This document shows positions 45,135 to 54,768 of a DNA stretch of 64,000 nucleotides, one piece after another. The stretch lies in NCBI RefSeq assembly GCF_028747985.1, contig NZ_CP118108.1:2609501-2673500 (forward strand). The letters are read 5' to 3'. The position numbers and the translations under genes are program-made. This DNA comes from Paenibacillus urinalis (GTDB lineage: Bacteria > Bacillota > Bacilli > Paenibacillales > Paenibacillaceae). Below the pieces are notes generated by a model. It had not been told where the DNA came from. It ran no database searches and was given only the letters and a program-made list of their open reading frames with translations. Every line of letters starts with the position of its first letter. Within the stretch, counting starts at the first letter, position 1.

Positions 45135-47381
45135 CTATAATGGTAAGAGTGATTCTCTCTTCACGGTGCGGACGCCGGCTACCGGTGCCACCTTGTATCC
45201 GCCAGCTGCCACAAATCGGATGCGAATCTTATCCTTACCCGCTGTTATCGTCTCAGGCAGATCATATATGAACGTCTCCAGCTGGTTGAGCTCTTCAGAT
45301 TCAAGCACGCCTTGGCCAAGCTTTATCCCGTCCACCTCCATATGGAAGCGAATCTTTGGATCAGATGTTTTTAGATAGGTGACGGCAAGGCTTACCGGAG
45401 CATCCGGATGAACCTTCATCTCAAAAGAGAACCAGCCAGACGGCCATGTATCTCTGTATTTTCGATTGTAGATTTTGCCTAGATTTACGTGCTCGCCTTC
45501 AAACTCATGATCCCGTTCCGGCTGCATTTCAGCAGGCTGCATAAAGTCGATTGTGATCTCCTCCAGCCTCGCTTGATAGGCTGCGCTATCCCGATATTCT
45601 GCCTCGGTCTGCATCCATTCTTCCGGTGTGAACACGTCAAAATAGACGGTATAACGATGATCGTAGAGTGAGTAGAACGGTCTGAAATATACGTCAGAGC
45701 CACGGTCAGTCAGATGATAGAGTTGTTCCCCGGCCGGCTTAATGCGGTCTGCGATCCCTTCGGGCGTACCGATCAGTACCGCTGGCAGCTCACGTTCCTT
45801 GACGCTCTCGGCATATTCATAATCTGCAGCCAGCACTTGCGGACCGTACATGAAGGCAACACGCTTAGGGTTGTCCGGCATGGCTTCCACTCTGACAGTC
45901 ATTGGAATCTCATATTCTACAACATCCCCATCCTGCCATTCCCTAGTGAGCGAAATGTAAGTAGAAGGGGGAGCGTTAACTGGTAAGGCTTCACCATTAA
46001 CTTTGATGCTCATGCCTTTCTCAACCCAGTAAGGACAGCGGATTTGGAGTGTAAACTGTACCTGGTTATCCGCATGGACTGTTATGCGGCCGGTCGCTTC
46101 TTGTGGGAAGCGGGTCTCCTGCTGTAGGGTGACGCCTAGCTCTTTCCACTGAACTGTAGACGGAACATATTGATTCACGAACAAATTACGATCTTGATGA
46201 AAATAAATGGCGCTCCCGTATAAAGAGTGACTCTCCATACTTGATCCTACACAGCAGGTAAAATCCTCGAATTGAGAGTTGAACGATTTTTGACCACCCA
46301 TTTCCAGGGATACAAAATAGCAGACGCTGCCATCCGTTGGGTTCTGAGAAGCAAGAATATGATTGAACATCGCTCGCTCGTAATAATCTGCATAATGAGC
46401 AAGAGCATCCCATTTGAACATGTGTCTGGTCAATTTCAGCATGTTGTAAGTGTTGCAGGTTTCACATGTGCCTTCCCCAAGCCGGTCGTTCAGCTGATCT
46501 GGTTCGCCAAAGTGTTCATTGTAGCTGTTCCCCCCGATAACATAGGAATGGTGATGAACAACGCGATCCCAGAAGAAGCGGGTAATATCGGCATATTTCG
46601 GTTCTCCTGAAGCTTCGAATTGTCTCGCTGCTCCAATAATTTTGGGAATCTGGGTGTTGGCATGACGTCCGGCGAGCGTGTCTTTTTCCTCAGAAATATC
46701 GTTCAGTACTTCTCCATGATAAAAGCGCTCGGCCAGCTTCAAGAACCTGTCATCACCGGAATGTTCAGCGAGATCGGTAAGTACTTCGTTCATTCCGCCA
46801 TATTCACAGTGCAGCACTTGCTGCATCTGCTCCTCGGTAAGTCCGGCACAGATATCCTCAAGCCATTCCCCAAGCCGAATCTCGACTTCCAGTGCCAGCC
46901 GATTATCCGTAAGAGTATAAGCATCACGCAGCCCGGCAAATAGCTTATGCATCGTATACAGTGGAACCCAGCCGCCGTTCAGATCAAATCCTTGGGATCG
47001 GATATCCCCGGCTTTAATTTCCTCGAACAACTCTCGGCCTCGCGGGATACCGGATACATAGCCATTCCCGTGACTGTCCTGGCATACTTTAAGCTCCTGA
47101 GTGACGTAATCAGCACGCTGTTTAAGCTCTTCATTTCCCGTTGACGCATACATCAGCGCACATCCGGACAAATAATGTCCCAAGGTATGACCGCTGATAC
47201 CTCTGGATTCCCATCCTTCATAGTGAGCAGCCTTTGGTGTTAGTCCTGCATACTCACGAAAACGAGATAGTAAACGATCCGCATCCAGCTTCAGCAGGTA
47301 GGCTGTATTTAGTTCCATCGCATGTTTAAGAGGACCGGCATCCACTCTGACGTGGTGCAAGTCAAATGCAGCAGCTTTCAA
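45135..47381 (-). CDS. Beta-L-arabinofuranosidase, GH127 (DUF1680)
   Basis: 748 residues from TTG at 47381, which has AAGGAGAG just upstream; the longer frame to 47495 runs into the regulator region. No signal peptide, so cytoplasmic. The family is shown by GWESRGISGHTLGHYLSGCA, GGWVPLYTMHKLFAGLRDAY and the zinc-thiolate site: E289 (NEHF), E307 and C309 (CETCNTY), and the pair C376-C377 (FTCCVGSSMESHS). In characterised members the first cysteine of this pair is the nucleophile. It removes terminal beta-L-arabinofuranose from imported oligosaccharides. An AraC gene is divergent and a secreted GH43 arabinanase lies beyond, making an arabinan module. Confidence 0.93.
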   Translation of the reverse strand: MKAAAFDLHHVRVDAGPLKHAMELNTAYLLKLDADRLLSRFREYAGLTPKAAHYEGWESRGISGHTLGHYLSGCALMYASTGNEELKQRADYVTQELKVCQDSHGNGYVSGIPRGRELFEEIKAGDIRSQGFDLNGGWVPLYTMHKLFAGLRDAYTLTDNRLALEVEIRLGEWLEDICAGLTEEQMQQVLHCEYGGMNEVLTDLAEHSGDDRFLKLAERFYHGEVLNDISEEKDTLAGRHANTQIPKIIGAARQFEASGEPKYADITRFFWDRVVHHHSYVIGGNSYNEHFGEPDQLNDRLGEGTCETCNTYNMLKLTRHMFKWDALAHYADYYERAMFNHILASQNPTDGSVCYFVSLEMGGQKSFNSQFEDFTCCVGSSMESHSLYGSAIYFHQDRNLFVNQYVPSTVQWKELGVTLQQETRFPQEATGRITVHADNQVQFTLQIRCPYWVEKGMSIKVNGEALPVNAPPSTYISLTREWQDGDVVEYEIPMTVRVEAMPDNPKRVAFMYGPQVLAADYEYAESVKERELPAVLIGTPEGIADRIKPAGEQLYHLTDRGSDVYFRPFYSLYDHRYTVYFDVFTPEEWMQTEAEYRDSAAYQARLEEITIDFMQPAEMQPERDHEFEGEHVNLGKIYNRKYRDTWPSGWFSFEMKVHPDAPVSLAVTYLKTSDPKIRFHMEVDGIKLGQGVLESEELNQLETFIYDLPETITAGKDKIRIRFVAAGGYKVAPVAGVRTVKRESLLPL

Positions 47382-47524
47382 TGTTATTCTCTCCTTATGT
47401 CTTGCCAGCAATGAGAAGCAAGTGTATATTTTTATCATTAAATTACCATTCATCTCTAGATTTGTCGGTAGATTAAGGTTACATAAGGTGGACATTTCCG
47501 ACAGACCTATATGGGGGAACGCGA

Positions 47525-48421
47525 ATGAATTATTTGAAGATTAATGGGGATCAGCCTGTGCATTTCTTGGCAGCAGGGGAATTTATTTCTGAAACGGAAT
47601 GGATTCATTTGGACCGGATTATGGGTGTTTACGAGCTCATTATCGGGGTGGAGGAGACGGTATATATTGAGGAAGACGATACACAGTACGAGATCAGCCG
47701 GGGAGACATCTTACTGCTGCAGCCAGGGAACCGGCACAGGGGATACCGAGTATCTAAGCCTGGTGTGAAGTTCTATTGGTTCCATTTTGATTGTCCGAAG
47801 CCGCCACAGATTCTAAGTTCATCTGAAATGGAAGAAGAGAGCCTGTCGATCCATTCAGAGCCCGTGCTGGCTTGGACCGTGTCTGATCTATATCTTCCGC
47901 AGTATGCTTCAGCTCCTTACGGTGACCGGATCCATATTATTGTCAACCAAATTCTGCACGTAGCCAATTCAAGCTACTATACGAAGCAAAGTGTACATTA
48001 CTTGATGACCTCGCTCCTTATCGAAATATCCGAGCTTACCCTGCAGCGGCTTGCAGAGCAGAACTCCCGAGTGTCTGAAGGGAAATCTCATTTTGTCAAA
48101 ATGTTGGAGTGGACGAAGCTGCACGCGGCTGAGCCGCTGACTGTAAATATGATTGCTCTTAAATTCAATTATCATCAGGACTCGGTATCTCGAATGTTTA
48201 AGCAATATACCGGCATGGGTCCGCTCGCCTATATTCATCAAATACGGATGGAGAAGGCGAAGGGGCTGCTTACTCGGACAAACCTGTCCATAAAGGAGGT
48301 GGCCGAGGAATCGGGCTATCCGGATGAGAAGTATTTTATGAGATTGTTTAAGCGAAATGTAAATATGACTCCGACCCAATTCAGAAATGCCTACCATCAG
48401 ACTTTTATGAACAACGTGTAA
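47525..48421 (+). CDS. AraC family regulator of the arabinan module
   Basis: 298 residues. The N-terminal cupin is visible in YEISRGDILLLQPGNRHRGY and VSKPGVKFYWFHFDCP. The C-terminal part has two helix-turn-helix motifs (LTVNMIALKFNYHQDSVSRM and IKEVAEESGYPDEKYFMRLF) and the family end GYP...TPTQFRNAY. ATG follows GGGGGA. It is divergent from the GH127 gene and 193 bases before the GH43 gene, so it probably activates both in response to an arabinose-containing sugar. Confidence 0.9.
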   Translation: MNYLKINGDQPVHFLAAGEFISETEWIHLDRIMGVYELIIGVEETVYIEEDDTQYEISRGDILLLQPGNRHRGYRVSKPGVKFYWFHFDCPKPPQILSSSEMEEESLSIHSEPVLAWTVSDLYLPQYASAPYGDRIHIIVNQILHVANSSYYTKQSVHYLMTSLLIEISELTLQRLAEQNSRVSEGKSHFVKMLEWTKLHAAEPLTVNMIALKFNYHQDSVSRMFKQYTGMGPLAYIHQIRMEKAKGLLTRTNLSIKEVAEESGYPDEKYFMRLFKRNVNMTPTQFRNAYHQTFMNNV

Positions 48422-48552
48422 TTTATCCATTGAATACGCATACAGATGGTGCTATTATTTAACAAATAGTTAAATATATTTATATATATGTAAACTATCT
48501 GTCGATGTACATACCTCATATTCAGTCTTATCATACGTCGATCAGTTCTTTG

Positions 48553-48566
48553 TGTAAGCGTTTTAC
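48553..48566. promoter_or_regulatory. cre-like site before the GH43 gene
   Basis: TGTAAGCGTTTTAC matches the cre consensus at 12 of 14 positions. It lies about 50 bases before the start codon. Confidence 0.5.
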
Positions 48567-48614
48567 CTTGACTCTAGTTTCATACTTTTTTCTGATGCAA
48601 AGGAGAGGGATGTT

Positions 48615-50999
48615 TTGCGTAATTTACTCAAAGCTAGCAAAAAAGCCGCCGTATTAACGACTACACTGACGGTATTGTGCAGCGTTATTGGAACTTCGGG
48701 GTATGCGAGTCCAGAAGTGGATACGGCAAAGAAGGGGAAGCCTGCCAATAAAGCTCCCGTGTTTCAGGAGGGCTCGGTGCATGACCCATCTGTAATCAAG
48801 GTGGATGATATCTATTATGTGTTCGGTTCTCATCTTGCTGCTGCGAAGACGAATGATCTGATGAACTGGGATATGGTCGCAGCGGGTGTTGCTGATGGCA
48901 ACAAACTGATCCCGAATGTGACAGAAGAACTTAAGGAAACACTTGAATGGGCACAGACCACTACCCTGTGGGCAGCCGATGTTATTCAACTGGAAGATGG
49001 ACGTTATTATATGTACTACAATGCTTGTAAAGGGGATTCTCCAAGATCTGCACTTGGTGTAGCGGTAGCGGATCATATTGAAGGACCTTATGTTGATCAA
49101 GGGATCATGCTGAAATCCGGCATGTGGGGCGAACCGAGTGAAGATGGAACCATTTACGACGCAACCATTCATCCGAACGCCGTAGACCCGGATGTATTTT
49201 TTGATGAGAACGGGAAGCTATGGATGGTATACGGATCTTATTCAGGCGGTATCTTCATCATGGAGTTGGACCCCAAAACCGGTAAACAGCTGCCAGGACA
49301 AGGCTACGGCAAGAAGCTGATGGGCGGTAACCACAGCCGGATTGAAGGCCCTTATATCTTGTACAGTCCTGAAAGCGATTACTACTATATGTTTGTATCC
49401 TTTGGCGGGCTGGATGCGGTAGGCGGATATAACATCAGGGTTGCGAGATCCAAGAATCCGGACGGTCCGTATGTGGATGCAGAAGGAAATGATATGATTC
49501 AGGTCAAAGCAAATCCAGAGCTGCCTCTGTTTGATGATCGGTCTATTGAACCTTTTGGAGTAAAGCTCGTAGGAAACTATCAATTCACGAGAGAGCTTGG
49601 AGATCCAGGAGCAGGGACAGGTCTTGGCTATATTTCTCCAGGTCACAATTCAGCTTATTATGATGAAGAGACAGGCAAGCATCTGCTGTTCTTCCATACC
49701 CGTTTCCCAGGTCGTGGGGAAGAGCACGAGATTCGCGTCCATGAAATGTATATGAATGACAAAGGATGGCCAGTCGTCGCACCTTACCGCTATACGGACA
49801 TCCAGCAGAAGGAAGTGAAGAAGAACGAGGTAGCAGGCAGCTACAAAATGGTGAATCATGGCAAAGACATTTCAGCGGAGCTCAAAACATCCGTCATTGC
49901 TACACTGGAGAAGAACGGCAAGATCAGCGGTGATGTGAAGGGCACCTGGAGCATGGATAAAGACGGGATAGCAACACTTAAGGCAGATGGCGTTACCTAT
50001 ACAGGGGTATTCACGAACGAATGGGACGAATCGGCTCAGAAAAATGTAGTAACCTTCAGCGTTTTATCTGATTCCGGAGTCGCGTTATGGGGCAGCCAAA
50101 TGGAGGAGTTGAAGGATAAGGAAGTGGTTGCCGCGGTGAAAAAAGATCTCAATCTAGGCAATACTGCGGCAGTATATCAGAATATCAATTTGCCTGTGAC
50201 TGGAACCAGAGACAGTGTGATTTCATGGACTTCTTCTAATGAAGGTGTCATTTCTAAGGCTGGAATTGTCACAAGACCTGCGGCTGGTGAAGATAATGCG
50301 GTGGTGAAGCTTACAGCAACGATTCAAAAGGGTAAAGTACAGGATACCAAAACGTTTAATGTCACTGTACTTGCTGAAATCGAAGGTCCGAAGCTGGTCG
50401 AGTATGATTTTGAAGGAATATCGGGACAATCGGTTCCTGACCTCAGCAGCAACGGATTTGATGGTACACTGATTGGTGGAGCTGAACCACAAGGATCTGG
50501 CAAACAAGGTCAAGCGATCAAATTCAATGGTACAGATGGTTATGTGGAAGTGCCTGAGTTAGTTACAGATGCAGAAGACTTCACCTTCGCAGCGTGGGTA
50601 TACTGGAACGGTGGGGGAGATTGGCAGCGAGTCTTTGATTTTGGCAATGGGCTCGGCAAGCATATGTTCCTGACACCTTCTCAGCATCTGGGAGTTATGC
50701 AGTTTACCATCCATAATGGAGTGGATCAAAGTTTACTTGCACCTACGAAGCTTCCAGTGAATGAATGGACGCATGTTGCAGTTACACTCGAAGGAAACAC
50801 GGGCAAGCTGTATGTGAACGGAGAGGTCGTTACAGCGAGCGATCAGATGACTTTTAATCCAAAAGAGCTCACCACGACCGATGCGTATCTTGGCAAGAGC
50901 CGTTATGCGGCAGATCCGTATTTAAACGGCAGCCTCGATGAAGTGAAAGTATACAATAAGGCACTTACAGATGAAGAAATTAAAGAACTGGCTGAGTAA
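48615..50999 (+). CDS. Secreted arabinan endo-1,5-alpha-L-arabinosidase (GH43) with LamG module
   Basis: 794 residues, TTG start seven bases after AAAGGAGAGG. Signal peptide, then a five-bladed GH43 domain with the catalytic base D57 (VHDPSVIKVDD), pKa-modulating D191 (NAVDPDVFFDENG) and acid E244 (NHSRIEGPYIL). Next comes the extra C-terminal beta domain usual in AbnB-like enzymes (about 410-500, ending GVALWGSQ). An atrophied Ig-like domain (about 505-590, VISWTSSNEGVISKAGIV) and a concanavalin-like LamG module (about 595-790, FTFAAWVYWNGG, GSLDEVKVYNKALTDEE) complete it. It cuts the alpha-1,5-arabinan backbone outside the cell and feeds the GH127 enzyme. The cre-like site suggests glucose repression. 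Confidence 0.94.
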   Translation: MRNLLKASKKAAVLTTTLTVLCSVIGTSGYASPEVDTAKKGKPANKAPVFQEGSVHDPSVIKVDDIYYVFGSHLAAAKTNDLMNWDMVAAGVADGNKLIPNVTEELKETLEWAQTTTLWAADVIQLEDGRYYMYYNACKGDSPRSALGVAVADHIEGPYVDQGIMLKSGMWGEPSEDGTIYDATIHPNAVDPDVFFDENGKLWMVYGSYSGGIFIMELDPKTGKQLPGQGYGKKLMGGNHSRIEGPYILYSPESDYYYMFVSFGGLDAVGGYNIRVARSKNPDGPYVDAEGNDMIQVKANPELPLFDDRSIEPFGVKLVGNYQFTRELGDPGAGTGLGYISPGHNSAYYDEETGKHLLFFHTRFPGRGEEHEIRVHEMYMNDKGWPVVAPYRYTDIQQKEVKKNEVAGSYKMVNHGKDISAELKTSVIATLEKNGKISGDVKGTWSMDKDGIATLKADGVTYTGVFTNEWDESAQKNVVTFSVLSDSGVALWGSQMEELKDKEVVAAVKKDLNLGNTAAVYQNINLPVTGTRDSVISWTSSNEGVISKAGIVTRPAAGEDNAVVKLTATIQKGKVQDTKTFNVTVLAEIEGPKLVEYDFEGISGQSVPDLSSNGFDGTLIGGAEPQGSGKQGQAIKFNGTDGYVEVPELVTDAEDFTFAAWVYWNGGGDWQRVFDFGNGLGKHMFLTPSQHLGVMQFTIHNGVDQSLLAPTKLPVNEWTHVAVTLEGNTGKLYVNGEVVTASDQMTFNPKELTTTDAYLGKSRYAADPYLNGSLDEVKVYNKALTDEEIKELAE

Positions 51000-51029
51000 T
51001 ACAAACTAATTATTTGAACTATATAGAAG

Positions 51030-51073
51030 AGGATGGATCTTTTGAAGCCCACTGGCCTCAAGCGATCCATCCT
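51030..51073. terminator. Bidirectional terminator
   Basis: AGGATGGATC pairs perfectly with GATCCATCCT around an inner stem (GAAGCC/GGCCTC region), with T runs outside. It separates GH43 from the convergent EamA gene. Confidence 0.85.
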
Positions 51074-51075
51074 TT

Positions 51076-51981
51076 TTAATGATTACTGTATTGAGGCTTT
51101 GTTCTGCGTTCAGAAATAAATGAACCAACCAAAGTGAGGAGTGCTCCAACCACCATAGTCCAGGAAAGGGGCTCGTTCAGTACTAAATGGGAGGCAATGA
51201 CTGTAATAACAGGGACCAAGTAAATATAGATACTTGTCTTGACAGCGCCTAGAATGCCCACTGCCCGGTTCCAAGTCACGAAGCAGAGTGCCGATGCGCC
51301 AATCCCAAGATAGAGTAAATGCAGCAGGCTCATAGGTTCGGTTAGCTTAGCTAAGCTCAGGTCTAACTCAAATAGGAACAGTGTTGGCAGCATAAAGACT
51401 AAACCATAGAAGAACACTTTTCGTGTAGATCCGATAGTATGATAGCTTTTTTCGCTGATTTTTTTCATAAGTACTGAATAAATTGCCCATAGAATAGGGG
51501 CCAGGAAGGCTAGGAAATCACCGAGCGGATTTAGATTGAGCACAAAACTGCCGTTAAATCCAATCAGTATGATCCCGATGAGTGCTACGATAAATCCAAC
51601 CATGAATGATATGCTCAGTTTTTCCCCTTTCAGAAAAAAATGTGCGAATAAAGCCGTGAAAAAGGGAGCAATGGAAACGATGATGCCTACACTTGCTGCA
51701 AGGGTAAGGGTCAAAGCGATATTTTCCAAGAGAAAATAAAGGGTTACTCCACATAGTCCAGCACCTGCAAACAGCAGCTCTTCTTTGATTGATCTCGTTT
51801 TAACCGTTCGAGGGTAGAGCAGCAACAGAATACAGTAACCAATAAGAAATCGTAAAAATAAAACCTCAATCGGATGGAAGTCAAACAGCAGAAGCTTGGT
51901 AGAAACAAAAGTAGTACCCCATATAAGGATCGTGAAAATAGCGAGCATATGTCCTGTTGATCTGGCTGGCTGCTGTATCAT
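51076..51981 (-). CDS. EamA/DMT family transporter
   Basis: 301 residues, ten hydrophobic segments in two EamA halves. The first half has FTILIWGTTFVSTKLLLFDF and RFLIGYCILLLLYPR; the second begins FLAFLAPILWAIYSVLMKKI. The protein belongs to the drug/metabolite transporter superfamily, RhaT/YdfC-like, which exports amino acids or other small metabolites. The start codon overlaps the stop of the AraC gene by one base (TAATG), so the two are translationally coupled. The substrate is unknown. Confidence 0.9.
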   Translation of the reverse strand: MIQQPARSTGHMLAIFTILIWGTTFVSTKLLLFDFHPIEVLFLRFLIGYCILLLLYPRTVKTRSIKEELLFAGAGLCGVTLYFLLENIALTLTLAASVGIIVSIAPFFTALFAHFFLKGEKLSISFMVGFIVALIGIILIGFNGSFVLNLNPLGDFLAFLAPILWAIYSVLMKKISEKSYHTIGSTRKVFFYGLVFMLPTLFLFELDLSLAKLTEPMSLLHLLYLGIGASALCFVTWNRAVGILGAVKTSIYIYLVPVITVIASHLVLNEPLSWTMVVGALLTLVGSFISERRTKPQYSNH

Positions 51982-52844
51982 TATGCCTTGGCCTCCGTAT
52001 ATACGGTTTGTGATGTTTGCTCAGTAAATATTCTCATATATTGTTTTGGCGTAAGTCCAATGAGCTTTTTAAAATGATTAGTGAAATGGCTCTGGTCACT
52101 GAACCCGGTACGAATAGCCACCTCAATAGGGCGAACTCCTTGCTCTAGAAGCTTTTTGGCATGAATAATGCGTTGTGTCTCTAGATAGCTGTAAGGAGAA
52201 ATTCCTTTTTGTTTGGTAAACGAACGGAGTAAATAATATTTACTCAGACCTGTGAGCTTACATAAATCTTGAAGGGTAATCGTTTGATCGAAATTTTGAT
52301 CGATGTATTTGCATACCGTTTTGATTTCTGTGCGAAGACAGGATTCATATGAAGGGATGAACTCCTCGGTATGATCTCTTAAGAGATTTTCTATAAGTAA
52401 TAAGAGTAATTCCTCTTTTTTAAAATCAGATTGGCTCTCGGAAATCATCGTGTGCAGATCTCGCAGGGTATCCGCGATCTCACTATTACACAGAACAGGT
52501 TCCTTAAAATAGGGTGTTTCCTGCTTCCCCGTGATGTCAAATACATATTTTTGCATGATGCTTGGCTGTATATTTATACAGCGGTAATCAAGCGTCCTGC
52601 CATCAACTTGCTCACATGCATGGGGATCGTAAGGATTGAAGATGATAACATCACCCGTGTTGATGATGTACTCTTTATTCTTACAAGCCAAATAGCGCTT
52701 TCCCTGTTCGATAAATCCAAGTACATAATAATCATGAAAATGGTTAGGAAATTTCTGCATAATTCCTTCAAATCGATAAGCCTCTACTTCCAAATCTGTA
52801 TCATAACAAACCGTCCTATTTTCTTGAGCCACTCGCTGCACCAA
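51981..52844 (-). CDS. AraC family regulator coupled to the EamA transporter
   Basis: 287 residues with a cupin N-terminal domain (NHFHDYYVLGFIEQGKRYLA, NTGDVIIFNPYDPHACEQ) and two C-terminal helix-turn-helix motifs (ITLQDLCKLTGLSKYYLLRS, PIEVAIRTGFSDQSHFTNHF). The upstream start codon is a TTG or the neighbouring GTG; neither has a strong ribosome site. The transporter gene starts on its stop codon. Regulator-exporter pairs of this kind usually sense the exported compound, which cannot be named here. Confidence 0.88.
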   Translation of the reverse strand: MVQRVAQENRTVCYDTDLEVEAYRFEGIMQKFPNHFHDYYVLGFIEQGKRYLACKNKEYIINTGDVIIFNPYDPHACEQVDGRTLDYRCINIQPSIMQKYVFDITGKQETPYFKEPVLCNSEIADTLRDLHTMISESQSDFKKEELLLLLIENLLRDHTEEFIPSYESCLRTEIKTVCKYIDQNFDQTITLQDLCKLTGLSKYYLLRSFTKQKGISPYSYLETQRIIHAKKLLEQGVRPIEVAIRTGFSDQSHFTNHFKKLIGLTPKQYMRIFTEQTSQTVYTEAKA

Positions 52845-53023
52845 CTCTCTATAATCTGTCTCGCTGATGTCATTATATTATAACCAAGCTTGTGATTCTT
52901 GTAAGATGTTGCTCATTGTAGTTGAAGATAAAAAGTCTCGTACACCGTTTATTTACATGGAATTCGGTTTAAATAGCAATACTGTAGAGGTATTGATAAA
53001 TAAATAGGTATGAGGTGGGATTT

Positions 53024-54586
53024 TTGATTCGAAAATTAATGAGAGATAAGGTATTTAGCATTTCAGCTATCATCATCACTCTCCTTGCTGTACTGGGTGC
53101 CTTAATGCCCGATGCATTCGGTAACACAGCAAGCATGCTGTACAATTTAACAACCAATAATTTTGGTTGGTTTTATCTGCTGTCTATTTTCGTTATTATC
53201 GTGTTCCTCATCTGGGTGGCTGCCAGTAAGTATGGAACGATCCGCTTAGGCGGGGAGAAAGAAAAGCCGCAGTATCCCTTTTTTACATGGATCGGAATGC
53301 TGTTCTCAGCCGGTTTCGGTGTGGGTCTCGTATTCTGGGGCGTAGCTGAACCAATGAGCCATTTCTTTGATACGCCATTTGGAGGCGTGGCATCACAGTC
53401 GGAAGAAGCTGCACGCGTTGCCATGGGCTATTCCTTCTTTCACTGGGGAATCAGTCAATGGTCTGTATTTGCGCTCGTTGGTCTCGTCATTGCATTCCTT
53501 CAATTTCGTAAGGAGAAGGATGGACTTGTATCTACAGCGCTGGAGCCCGTTACGGGTAATAAACCCGCAGTAAAGAAAACGATTGATATTCTGGCTGTCA
53601 TTGCTACGGTTATGGGGATTGCGACCTCCATCGGACTAGGTGTTATGCAAATGAGCGGTGGAATAAGCACTTTGACAGGAACCAGCAACGGTACGCTTAT
53701 TCAATTAGGAATACTTGTTGCTATATTTATTGCGTACATGATCTCATCGACGACAGGTCTGGACAAAGGTATCAAGTATCTAAGTAATTTAAATCTGGGT
53801 GTAGCACTGCTGTTCCTTCTATTTGTATTTACGCTTGGTCCGACGGTGTTTATTCTGGAGACGTTTACGCTGGCACTGGGTGACTACATAACGAATTTCA
53901 TATCGTACAGTCTACGCTTGCAGCCCTATACTGAGGGGACTTGGGTAAGAGATTGGACGATATTCTACTGGGCTTGGGCGATTGCCTGGTCCCCGTACGT
54001 AGGCGCTTTTGTAGCAAGAGTATCCAGAGGCAGAACGATCAGAGAGTTTATCGTAGGAGTTATGGTCGTACCGCCGCTCATTGCCTGTCTCTGGATTGCA
54101 ACCTTTGGTGGAACGGCGATTTGGTTCGATCTTCATGAATCCACAGGCATCGCGGCAGCGGTTAACGAGGATGTTACTTCGGCATTGTTCCAGCTCTTTG
54201 GACAGCTGCCATTCTCAACGGTCATGTCCATTTTGTCTATTCTGCTCATCCTTACTTTCCTTGTCACTTCTGCAGATTCGGCAACTTACATCTTGTCCAG
54301 CATGACAACGAAAGGGAGCTTGAACCCGCCAATGACGGCGAAGGTGGTGTGGGGAACATTGATGGCTGCCATCGCGGGGGTTCTCTTATACAGCGGCGGT
54401 CTCGAGGCGCTTCAAACCGCATCATTGATAGCCGCCTTACCATTCACTGTAATATTGCTGCTCCTAATCATCGCTGTTGTGAAGCTGCTTAGGAAGGAAC
54501 CACTCCCGATCAGGAAAGCAGATCTGAGACGATATCGTCGATTGGAAGAAGCTGCGAATAAAGCATCTGATAAACCAAGAAAATAG
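53024..54586 (+). CDS. BCCT family betaine/choline transporter
   Basis: About 520 residues from TTG 53024, placed five bases after GAGGTGG; the GTG at 53015 overlaps that site. Twelve membrane segments. The family is shown by MGYSFFHWGISQWSVFALVG, the Trp-rich substrate region YWAWAIAWSPYVGAFVARVS, and the conserved GRTIREFIVGV loop. BCCT proteins such as OpuD and BetP import glycine betaine, carnitine or choline with sodium or protons, mostly for osmotic protection. The length is near OpuD (512). A strong terminator follows. Confidence 0.93.
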   Translation: MIRKLMRDKVFSISAIIITLLAVLGALMPDAFGNTASMLYNLTTNNFGWFYLLSIFVIIVFLIWVAASKYGTIRLGGEKEKPQYPFFTWIGMLFSAGFGVGLVFWGVAEPMSHFFDTPFGGVASQSEEAARVAMGYSFFHWGISQWSVFALVGLVIAFLQFRKEKDGLVSTALEPVTGNKPAVKKTIDILAVIATVMGIATSIGLGVMQMSGGISTLTGTSNGTLIQLGILVAIFIAYMISSTTGLDKGIKYLSNLNLGVALLFLLFVFTLGPTVFILETFTLALGDYITNFISYSLRLQPYTEGTWVRDWTIFYWAWAIAWSPYVGAFVARVSRGRTIREFIVGVMVVPPLIACLWIATFGGTAIWFDLHESTGIAAAVNEDVTSALFQLFGQLPFSTVMSILSILLILTFLVTSADSATYILSSMTTKGSLNPPMTAKVVWGTLMAAIAGVLLYSGGLEALQTASLIAALPFTVILLLLIIAVVKLLRKEPLPIRKADLRRYRRLEEAANKASDKPRK

Positions 54587-54594
54587 GAAGGAAG

Positions 54595-54621
54595 AAGCAA
54601 GCGCTTAAAGGCGCTTGCTTT
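54595..54621 (+). terminator. Rho-independent terminator
   Basis: AAGCAAGCGC pairs with GCGCTTGCTT over a six-base loop, followed by nine T. Confidence 0.93.
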
Positions 54622-54768
54622 TTTTTTGCTATTTTTGCTATTAGGTTTGTGTATAGTTATTTACGATCTTTAATCAAAGAATAAATGTATAATAATTCAA
54701 GAAGGGAATTTAAGAGGTTAAGGAAAAATATTGGATAGCTAATAAATGACAAATGAGGTGCAATTCCG

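Noticed and set aside
47382..47495. N-terminal extension of the GH127 enzyme
   Set aside because: It covers the divergent regulatory region and its residues do not look like the family; TTG 47381 has AAGGAGAG.
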